Part shown: one piece after another, positions 6,725 to 11,682 of the stretch
How positions within the stretch are numbered: position 1 is the stretch's first letter
Layout: every line of letters starts with the position of its first letter
DNA from: Spirochaetaceae bacterium
GTDB lineage: Bacteria; Spirochaetota; Spirochaetia; Treponematales; Breznakiellaceae
DNA: 11,682 nucleotides
Direction: 5' to 3'
Assembly (NCBI GenBank): GCA_031265015.1
Contig: JAISDG010000124.1
Span: 1-11,682 of the forward strand
The notes under the pieces: generated by a model
Told to the model about the DNA's origin: nothing
The model's database searches: none
The model's input: only the letters and a program-made list of their open reading frames with translations
Program-made: the position numbers and the translations under genes

Positions 6725-7843
6725 TCACTCAAAGGCTGCCGCCGTGCGCTTTAATTCCCGCATAATACCGATATGCTGGGGACAGACAGACTCACACCGG
6801 CCGCATTCGGCACAGGTTCCGGCGGTATTGCCGTTTCGCGTAAGAAAACCGTAAAAGCGTTTTGGGGTTTCAAGATTGTCAAACACGAGGTATTGATTCA
6901 TCGCGTCGAAAATATCCGGAATGACAATCCCCTGGGGGCAGCCTTTAACGCAATAACGGCACTGCGTACAGGGAATGCTTTCAATCGCGTCAAGCGCGTC
7001 CCGGACCCTTTCTATGGCGGCATATTCAGCGCCGTCAAGGGGATGGAAGTCCGACATGGTGGCAAGGTTATCTTCCATCTGTTCGATGTCGGACATGCCG
7101 CTCAGTACCGTGATCACATTGTCCAGGGACGCGGCAAAACGCATCGCCCATGAGGCCGGCGAAGAACGGGGATGTACCCCGTTAAGGATTTTAGCAGCCG
7201 ATGGTATGGGTTTGGCAAGCAGCCCCCCTTTGACCGGTTCCATAATGATAACCGGCTTCCCGTGCTTTTTCGCCGTCTCGAAACATTTTGCCGACTGCAC
7301 GGTGGGGCTGTTCCAATCGGCATAGTTAATCTGGAGCTGGACAAACTCCATTTCGGGGTGCCTGGTGAGTATGTCGTCCAGCACGTCCGCCGTATCATGC
7401 AGCGAGAAACCGGCGTGTTTTACAAGGCCCTTTTCGCGCTGCTCAAGAACGAAATCCCATATGCCAAAATCATCAAACGCCTTGGTACGCTCGGCCCCGC
7501 AGTTGTGCAGTAAATAGAAATCGAAATATCCGGCGCCGGTACGTTCCAGGGATGTAAAAAACATCTGCTTTGCCTCGTCCGCGTTTTTTGGTCCGGCCCA
7601 GGCGGGCAGCTTTGTGGCAAGCTGGAATTTTTCACGGGGGTAGCGGTCGACAAGCGCGGTTTTGGCGGCTTTCTCCGATTCTCCGTTGTTATAGCCATAG
7701 GCCGTATCAAAGTAGGTAAAGCCCGCCGCGAGAAATTTGTCTACCATAATTTTCGTCTGCTCAATGTCGATCTGTTCTCCGGTCATGGGAAGGCGCATTA
7801 AGCCAAAGCCGAGTTTCGGTATATCTTTGCCGAGATAGTCCAT
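6725..7843 (-). CDS. Aldo/keto reductase with C-terminal 4Fe-4S ferredoxin-type domain
   Basis: This 372-residue protein joins an aldo/keto reductase barrel to an iron-sulfur tail. The catalytic tetrad is visible: D46 and Y51 in YFDTAYGYNNGESE, K78 in LATKLPAW and H113 in FYLLHNC. The start LGFGLMRLP is typical of the Fe-S AKR group. The C-terminal part carries two four-cysteine clusters: C292, C295, C298, C302 (CTQCRYCVKGCP) and C344, C347, C350, C354 (CAECGRCESVCP), each able to hold one 4Fe-4S cluster. The protein may therefore exchange electrons with ferredoxin as well as, or instead of, NAD(P)H, fitting an anaerobe. The substrate is unknown. The ATG at 7843 has AAGGAGG 7 nt upstream, and nagB ends 27 nt before it, so it is the third gene of the nagA-nagB operon. 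An in-frame role in amino-sugar use is inferred from this position only. Confidence 0.88.
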   Translation of the reverse strand: MDYLGKDIPKLGFGLMRLPMTGEQIDIEQTKIMVDKFLAAGFTYFDTAYGYNNGESEKAAKTALVDRYPREKFQLATKLPAWAGPKNADEAKQMFFTSLERTGAGYFDFYLLHNCGAERTKAFDDFGIWDFVLEQREKGLVKHAGFSLHDTADVLDDILTRHPEMEFVQLQINYADWNSPTVQSAKCFETAKKHGKPVIIMEPVKGGLLAKPIPSAAKILNGVHPRSSPASWAMRFAASLDNVITVLSGMSDIEQMEDNLATMSDFHPLDGAEYAAIERVRDALDAIESIPCTQCRYCVKGCPQGIVIPDIFDAMNQYLVFDNLETPKRFYGFLTRNGNTAGTCAECGRCESVCPQHIGIMRELKRTAAAFE

Positions 7844-7870
7844 AGCGTTTCCTCCTTAAACGGGTGCTTC

Positions 7871-8653
7871 CTAAAGCCCCTCGATGCCCTTAAAATACCG
7901 GACCGTGCCGGTTTTAAGCTCGTCGACGGCGTCTTCATCGCAGACAATGATCGCCCGGCGGTGCATCTGCAGGCAGGACAGGGTACACATGTGGTTCACG
8001 CCCCCTTCCACCGCCTGCTGAAGCGCCCGGGCCTTGTTGTGCCCCGAGACGATGATCAGTACTTCCCGGGCGTCCATGACGGTTCCCACCCCCACGGTAA
8101 GGGCGGTGGACGGCACCGCCTCCGGGTCGCCGCCAAAAAAGCGGGCGTTGACCATCCGGGTATCCCGGGTCAGGGATTTAACCCTGGTCCGGGAACCTAA
8201 GGAAGAGCCGGGCTCGTTAAAGGCCAGGTGGCCGTCCGCCCCCGCGCCCCCCAGAAAGAGGTCGATGCCCCCGCAGGCATTTATGGCTTCCTCGTAGGCG
8301 TCACATTCCGCCGCGGGATCTTTCGCCATGCCGTCAAGGATATGGACATTTTCCTTTTTGATGTCGACCCGGGAAAAGAGATTGTCCCACATAAAGCGGT
8401 GATAGCTCTGGGGATGATCCTCCGGCAGCCCGGCGTACTCATCCATGTTAAAGGTGATTACCCGGGAAAAGGACAACTGCCCCTGTTTGTGAAGCTTAAC
8501 CAGCTCCCTGTAGGTCCCCAGGGGGCTGGATCCGGTGGGCAGCCCCAGCACAAAGGGGTTGAGCTTGTTTTTATGCTCCGCGATCCTGCCGGCAATATAC
8601 CGGGCGGCCCAGCCGCTCGCCTCATCATAGTTCTTATGGATAACCAAACGCAT
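7871..8653 (-). CDS. nagB: Glucosamine-6-phosphate deaminase
   Basis: This 260-residue enzyme converts glucosamine-6-phosphate to fructose-6-phosphate and ammonia in the cytoplasm. The residues of the E. coli active site are present one position earlier: D71 in FNMDEYAGLP, D140 and H142 in GADGHLAFNEP, and E147. Allosteric-site residues of E. coli NagB also have counterparts (S150, S151, R157, K159 in GSSLGSRTRVKS), so activation by N-acetylglucosamine-6-phosphate is plausible. The phosphate loop LPTGSSPLGTY (38-48) is intact. I start at 8653 rather than at an in-frame ATG at 8734: the longer form adds 27 non-conserved residues lying inside nagA, whereas 8653 is preceded by GGGGAG 5 nt upstream and gives the family start MRLVI. 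The gap to nagA is 16 nt. Confidence 0.96.
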   Translation of the reverse strand: MRLVIHKNYDEASGWAARYIAGRIAEHKNKLNPFVLGLPTGSSPLGTYRELVKLHKQGQLSFSRVITFNMDEYAGLPEDHPQSYHRFMWDNLFSRVDIKKENVHILDGMAKDPAAECDAYEEAINACGGIDLFLGGAGADGHLAFNEPGSSLGSRTRVKSLTRDTRMVNARFFGGDPEAVPSTALTVGVGTVMDAREVLIIVSGHNKARALQQAVEGGVNHMCTLSCLQMHRRAIIVCDEDAVDELKTGTVRYFKGIEGL

Positions 8654-8669
8654 GCTTACTCCCCGGACC

Positions 8670-9872
8670 CTATAGATCCATATATTTGATTTCACCGCCG
8701 GCAAGAACGGCCCGGATGGTAAAGGTCTTGTCAAATACCGTCAGGTCGGCGTCCATGCCGGGAATAATCGTTCCCTTGTGGGTATACCGCATTACCTGGG
8801 CGGGATTGGAACTGGCCGCTTTAACCGCGTCTTCCAGGCTGAACCCGAATTTAACCATGTTCTCGATCCCCCGGATCATGGTAAGCCCCGAACCGGCAAT
8901 AACATCATCCATTTTACGCTGAAAAAATCCGTTATGGAAGACCACTTCCTCGCCGTTGGCATAAAAAGGGCCCTTTTCCTGGGCGGTGGGCTTAAGGCCG
9001 TCGGTAATCAGAACGATTTTGTCGATAGGCTTGTCCCGCAGGAGCAGCTTAAACAAATCGGGATGGACATGGGCGCCGTCGGCGATAATCTCGCAGGACA
9101 TTTCCGGATGGATCAGCACCGCTCCCACGGCATTGGGGTTCCGCTGGTCCAGCTTGCTCATGGCGTTAAAAAGATGGGTTGTATGAAGGATGCCCGCCTG
9201 CATACCCTCCACCATGTTTTCGTACATTGCGTCGGTATGGCCCGCCTGGAGCACGATGCCCTTTTTAATGCAGTACAGGGCCAGATCCCGCATGTTTTTG
9301 ATTTCCGGCGCCACCGTCATATTGACAATGCGCCCGCCCGCGGCGTTCCAGAGCCGCTCCATATAGGCCAAATCCACGGGACTAACCGTTTCCGGCCGCT
9401 GAACCCCCAGTTTATGGGGAGAAATAAAGGGCCCCTCCAGATGAAGGCCCATAATCCGGGCGCCCGTTTCCTTTCCCATGGCCGCGGTCACGGCGGAAAC
9501 CGCCTGAACCAGCACGTCCCCCGGGGCCGGGTACAGGGTGGGGTTAAACGCGGTAACCCCGTACTTTACCAAAAGCCGGGACATTTCCACAATCGAATCC
9601 GCCGCGTCTTTTGTGGAAGAAAGGCCCGGATACACAGCGTCATCGGTACCGTAACCTCCAAAGCCATGGATGTGGGTATCAATAAAGCCGGGGGAAATAT
9701 ACGCCCCGTCCACATCGATGATTTTGACATCCGGTTCAAAACGCCTCTGATCAAAGCGGCGTTCGGAAAACACATCGGTTATCCGGCCCTCTTCCGCCAG
9801 CACGGAACAGTTTTCCATGGAGGCAAAACCGGTAAAAACCGTACCGTTATGCAGACAAATCGAACAAGCCAT
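8670..9872 (-). CDS. nagA: N-acetylglucosamine-6-phosphate deacetylase
   Basis: This 400-residue amidohydrolase removes acetate from N-acetylglucosamine-6-phosphate, giving glucosamine-6-phosphate for NagB. The metal site and active site are clear: PGFIDTHIHGFGG (HIH at 67-69), GLHLEGPF (E146), AGHTD (H212), TTHLFNAMS (H233), ADGAHVHP (H268/H270) and LITDG (catalytic D291). The C-terminal strand domain ends with PGMDADLTVFDK, as usual. The length matches the family. It is the first gene of nagA-nagB-AKR on the minus strand, with its own promoter next to the ATG and no Shine-Dalgarno. The pathway can serve imported GlcNAc (chitin, host glycans) or recycled peptidoglycan sugars; no PTS or transporter gene is in the window to decide. 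Confidence 0.96.
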   Translation of the reverse strand: MACSICLHNGTVFTGFASMENCSVLAEEGRITDVFSERRFDQRRFEPDVKIIDVDGAYISPGFIDTHIHGFGGYGTDDAVYPGLSSTKDAADSIVEMSRLLVKYGVTAFNPTLYPAPGDVLVQAVSAVTAAMGKETGARIMGLHLEGPFISPHKLGVQRPETVSPVDLAYMERLWNAAGGRIVNMTVAPEIKNMRDLALYCIKKGIVLQAGHTDAMYENMVEGMQAGILHTTHLFNAMSKLDQRNPNAVGAVLIHPEMSCEIIADGAHVHPDLFKLLLRDKPIDKIVLITDGLKPTAQEKGPFYANGEEVVFHNGFFQRKMDDVIAGSGLTMIRGIENMVKFGFSLEDAVKAASSNPAQVMRYTHKGTIIPGMDADLTVFDKTFTIRAVLAGGEIKYMDL

Positions 9873-9878
9873 GCCTAC

Positions 9879-9907
9879 AGTATAACCCGAAACAAGGAAA
9901 ATGTGGA
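9879..9907 (-). promoter_or_regulatory. nagA promoter with leaderless geometry
   Basis: On the minus strand TCCACA (9907-9902), a 17-bp spacer and TATACT (9884-9879) are followed by GTAGGC and then the ATG at 9872. The expected transcript start coincides with the ATG. No Shine-Dalgarno precedes it. Confidence 0.5.
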
Positions 9908-10132
9908 GAAACGGCAGCCTTTCTTTGTTTGTTTTTGTACCATCATGGGCGTTTCTTTTTATACATCTAAAACAGCGATTGTCTACAAATGTAGACAGAA
10001 ATCGGGGGATATTGAAAAAACCACTCTTTTCACCAATTTAATTCCTTGCAATGCAATGATTTATATACCGGCGGCAAAGGCGGGGAACTTGGCACGCGGT
10101 TTGCTGTGTATTATTACGAGGTGGAGCCGGCG
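9908..10132 (+). promoter_or_regulatory. Upstream control region of the sigma factor gene
   Basis: This A/T-rich stretch has no credible gene. Candidate -10 boxes toward the sigma gene are TATACA (9960-9965; weak -35) and TTTAAT (10037-10042) behind TTGAAA (10012-10017; 19-bp spacer, long). It also holds the 9980-9997 palindrome and a small palindrome TTGCA-A-TGCAA (10046-10056). The transcript would have a leader of about 80-160 nt, unlike other genes in this window. The exact promoter cannot be chosen from sequence alone. Confidence 0.35.
9980..9997. promoter_or_regulatory. Perfect palindromic operator, BlaI/MecI/CopY type
   Basis: TGTCTACA (9980-9987) and TGTAGACA (9990-9997) are exact reverse complements with AA between them. 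The core TACA-AA-TGTA is the established binding pattern of the BlaI/MecI/CopY repressor family (cop box KACAnnTGTA). CGAT just before and ATCG three bases after extend the symmetry imperfectly. It lies in the 260-bp nagA/sigma control region, about 135 bp before the sigma start codon and just downstream of TATACA (9960-9965), so a bound repressor could block transcription toward the sigma gene. No BlaI-family gene is in the window. Confidence 0.55.
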
Positions 10133-10939
10133 ATGGAAAATACTTCCCTGCAAATTTATTTTTCCCAAATCAAAGCCTTTCCGCTTTTGACCTTTGAAGA
10201 AGAACTGGAACTGGCCAGACGAATACGGCAGGGGGAAAGAGCATGCCGGCAAAAACTGGTGGAATCAAATCTCCGGCTGGTGGTTAAAGTTGCCCGGGCC
10301 TACGTGTGCCCGGACGTACCGCTGATGGATCTTATCCAGGAAGGCAATCTGGGGCTTATTCACGCGGTGGAACGGTACGATCCGGTCAGATACGTACGGT
10401 TTTCTACCTATGCAGGCTGGTGGATCAAACAGAGCATTACCCGTTTTCTGGTTAACAAACGGCGCGTTATCCGGCTGCCCTGCCGCAAAGAAGAGATTTT
10501 ACAAAAAGTGCAAAAATCCTACCATACGCTTACCCAGCGGCTTGCCCGGGAGCCCACTGTCGGGGAAATTGCCTGGGAAATCGGCGTTATCCAAAAAGAC
10601 GTCAACTCCGTACTCCGCATGACCAACATTCTGCCGCTGGACGCCGGCGAGGCCGGCTCGGCGGGGATCCTGGAATTTCATGAAGATTATACCTACAACC
10701 CCGAGCGGGCGCTTCTGCGCAAGGATTCACAGGCCGCCGTACAGAAACTTCTGGACACCCTGAAGGAGCGGGAAAAAAATATTCTGATGTACCGGTACCA
10801 GTTTACGGGAAACGGGCGGTACACCCTCAAGAAGATAAGCGCCAAGATGGGCATTTCCCCCGAAACGGTCCGCCAGATTGAACTAAGGGCGATCAAAAAG
10901 CTCAGGAACAGCTCCGGAGCGGATTTTTACCCGGCCTGA
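10133..10939 (+). CDS. Sigma-70 family RNA polymerase sigma factor (group 2 type, no region 1.1)
   Basis: From the ATG at 10133 this encodes 268 residues. Region 1.2 is at the N-terminus (LQIYFSQIKAFPLLTFEEE), region 2 spans about 46-110 (NLRLVVKVARAY, LMDLIQEGNLGLIHAVERYD, RFSTYAGWWIKQSITR), region 3 about 112-165 and region 4 about 205-258, ending in SPETVRQIELRAIKKLR. Region 2.4 keeps the Q and T of the -10-reading helix, and region 4.2 keeps the E and R that read TTGACA-like -35 boxes, so it probably recognises housekeeping-like promoters. Region 1.1 is absent and region 3 is present, which fits an RpoS/SigB-cyanobacterial-like group 2 factor rather than ECF or the main RpoD. The start has GGAG 6 nt upstream; an open frame back to a TTG at 10046 adds non-sigma sequence and is rejected. 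The palindromic operator upstream suggests repression. Confidence 0.92.
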   Translation: MENTSLQIYFSQIKAFPLLTFEEELELARRIRQGERACRQKLVESNLRLVVKVARAYVCPDVPLMDLIQEGNLGLIHAVERYDPVRYVRFSTYAGWWIKQSITRFLVNKRRVIRLPCRKEEILQKVQKSYHTLTQRLAREPTVGEIAWEIGVIQKDVNSVLRMTNILPLDAGEAGSAGILEFHEDYTYNPERALLRKDSQAAVQKLLDTLKEREKNILMYRYQFTGNGRYTLKKISAKMGISPETVRQIELRAIKKLRNSSGADFYPA

Positions 10940-10959
10940 ACGGCGGATGGCATTACGCT

Positions 10960-11023
10960 GCCGGATTTGGAATTATACCGGCGTAGTCCGGGATCATCCC
11001 GGCGGATTCGGAATTTATCCGAA
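10960..11023. repeat. Three consecutive hairpins with a 41-bp-period direct repeat
   Basis: Downstream of the sigma gene are GCCGG/CCGGC (10960-10964, 10978-10982), CCGGGA-TCA-TCCCGG (10988-11002, 6-bp stem, very tight) and TTCGGA-ATTTA-TCCGAA (11007-11023). The first and third are related: 10962-10980 and 11003-11021 match at 15 of 19 positions. A short TTTT follows at 11032-11035. The cluster probably ends the sigma transcript or protects its 3' end, but it lacks a classic U-tract directly after a stem. Confidence 0.45.
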
Positions 11024-11040
11024 CCCGCAGATTTTCCTCT

Positions 11041-11069
11041 TTACCAGGGGAATAGTTCCCGATTATCTT
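11041..11069 (+). promoter_or_regulatory. Promoter of the polysaccharide deacetylase gene, with palindrome in the spacer
   Basis: TTACCA (11041-11046), a 17-bp spacer and TATCTT (11064-11069) fit a weak sigma-70 promoter whose transcript would start about 11076, two bases before the GTG at 11078. The spacer contains GGGAA-TAG-TTCCC (11048-11060), a possible operator. No Shine-Dalgarno precedes the GTG. Confidence 0.4.
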
Positions 11070-11077
11070 AGTAACAG

Positions 11078-11682
11078 GTGAAAACAAAACAAAAACCGGT
11101 GAAGAACCCGCCTTCGGAGCGGAAGAGCCGGAAAAAGCTGCGCTTTGAAGACGGCGTCAGGGCGGCGCTGATTGCGGGGGTGGTGATCTGCGCCGCGGTC
11201 CTGGGCGCCGGGGGATTCTTTGCGGTCCGCTCGGCGCTGATTGGAGGAGATGCCGGACAGGGCCCCGGACTTTCCCCGGATCCGGCGGCGGGGGAACGGG
11301 AAAGCCTTCCGGAACCCGGCCCGGTCCGGCCGGATCCGGTACAGCCGCCCCCGGTAACGGGAACGGATCCGCTGCTCGAACTGGACGAGGCTATCCGCAG
11401 CCTGGAAGCGGGCGCGGCCTCCGGAACTGTCCCGCCGGGTACAGTCCCGGTACAGCCCCCGAACCGGAAGGGTATTCTGGCGCTGGTCATCGACGACGCG
11501 GGCAATAACCTCCGGGAACTGGATCCTTTTCTTGCCTTTCCCGGCCCCCTGACTATCGCGGTGCTGCCGGGGCTTCCCAATTCGGCGGAGGCCGCCCGGC
11601 GGATAAGGAACACCGCGGGGAAAGAACTCTTTCTCCACCAGCCCATGGAGCCCCTGAACGGCCAGGATCCCGGACCGGGGGC
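11078..11682 (+). CDS. Divergent polysaccharide deacetylase family protein (YibQ-like), 5' part
   Basis: From the GTG at 11078 the frame runs 201 codons and leaves the window open. After a basic N-terminus (KTKQKPVKNPPSERKSRKK) comes a membrane anchor (about 28-50, AALIAGVVICAAVLGAGGFF). A Pro/Gly/acid-rich linker follows (about 55-130), then the start of a catalytic domain with LALVIDDAGNNL (135-146), GPLTIAVLPGLPNSAEAA (156-173) and ELFLHQPMEP (183-192). These match the divergent polysaccharide deacetylase family (PF04748), a NodB-like fold, usually periplasmic. The double aspartate (D139/D140) and H187 fit the expected metal-site motif. The substrate is unknown for most of the family. The GTG start is chosen because no ATG occurs upstream in frame near the promoter; a second GTG follows at codon 8. 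It follows the sigma gene after a 138-nt gap with hairpins, so it probably has its own promoter. Confidence 0.85.
   Translation, partial: MKTKQKPVKNPPSERKSRKKLRFEDGVRAALIAGVVICAAVLGAGGFFAVRSALIGGDAGQGPGLSPDPAAGERESLPEPGPVRPDPVQPPPVTGTDPLLELDEAIRSLEAGAASGTVPPGTVPVQPPNRKGILALVIDDAGNNLRELDPFLAFPGPLTIAVLPGLPNSAEAARRIRNTAGKELFLHQPMEPLNGQDPGPG

Noticed and set aside
8654..8669. A separate promoter for nagB
   Set aside because: The nagA-nagB gap is only 16 nt and holds only the Shine-Dalgarno, so cotranscription with nagA is the simpler reading.
8654..8734. A longer nagB starting at the ATG at 8734
   Set aside because: The added 27 residues lie inside nagA and are not NagB-like; the ATG at 8653 has a good Shine-Dalgarno and gives the family N-terminus.
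10046..10132. A longer sigma factor starting at TTG 10046
   Set aside because: The added residues do not resemble sigma region 1 and have no Shine-Dalgarno; the ATG at 10133 has GGAG at the right distance and region 1.2 follows directly.
8778..10190. A 470-codon plus-strand open frame opposite nagA
   Set aside because: It is antisense to an unmistakable nagA over most of its length, its product has no recognisable family features, and GC-rich codons commonly leave such long open antisense frames.
11063..11646. Two minus-strand open frames of about 190 codons at the right edge
   Set aside because: The plus strand here encodes clear divergent polysaccharide deacetylase motifs after a membrane anchor; the minus-strand frames are Arg/Ser/Pro-rich shadows.
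1..11682. Mobile elements, CRISPR arrays, tRNA or rRNA genes
   Set aside because: No transposase or integrase motifs, no regularly spaced repeats and no cloverleaf or rRNA signatures were seen; the hairpin clusters are too short and irregular for a CRISPR.

Overview
This is a GC-rich bacterial chromosomal window of ordinary, densely packed housekeeping and accessory genes. There is no phage, insertion sequence, CRISPR array, tRNA or rRNA. Protein flavour (spirochaete-like AMP-forming acyl-CoA ligase, VOC protein, divergent polysaccharide deacetylase, nagA-nagB pair, group-2-type sigma factor) and the mix of GC-rich genes with AT-rich promoters make me favour a spirochaete of the Treponema type, for example a gut Treponema. 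This is inferred from family resemblance only.

Layout. The left edge holds the 5' part of an unrecognised minus-strand gene (1-247), divergent from a membrane-anchored endonuclease/exonuclease/phosphatase-fold protein (321-1385, +). Next come an AMP-forming acyl-CoA synthetase (1461-3200, +) and an overlapping VOC/glyoxalase-fold protein (3184-3711, +). These converge on a minus-strand pair, corA (4970-5956) then a Sua5/TsaC-type threonylcarbamoyl-AMP synthase (3830-4954). A HAD hydrolase of the pyrimidine 5'-nucleotidase type (6010-6687, +) is divergent from corA. It converges on a minus-strand three-gene operon: nagA (8670-9872), nagB (7871-8653) and an aldo/keto reductase with two C-terminal 4Fe-4S motifs (6725-7843). 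Divergent from nagA, behind a 260-bp control region, is a sigma-70 family factor lacking region 1.1 (10133-10939, +). The window ends in the 5' part of a divergent polysaccharide deacetylase (11078 onward, +).

How the genes work together. NagA and NagB turn N-acetylglucosamine-6-phosphate into fructose-6-phosphate, acetate and ammonia; the linked Fe-S aldo/keto reductase may handle redox in the same growth condition. The acyl-CoA ligase and VOC protein overlap and are probably translationally coupled. The other genes look independent.

What deserves a second look: (1) six transcription-unit starts have a -10-like box overlapping or ending within about 10 nt of the start codon and no Shine-Dalgarno, while operon-internal genes have good ones, which suggests frequent leaderless or near-leaderless transcription; (2) a perfect 8+8 palindrome with the core TACA-AA-TGTA, the type bound by BlaI/MecI/CopY repressors, sits upstream of the sigma factor gene; (3) an 11+11 palindrome lies in frame inside the Sua5 C-terminal region, like a coding palindromic element; (4) clusters of nested or tandem hairpins occur at the convergent junctions and downstream of the sigma gene. 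I found no clearly novel multi-gene system.
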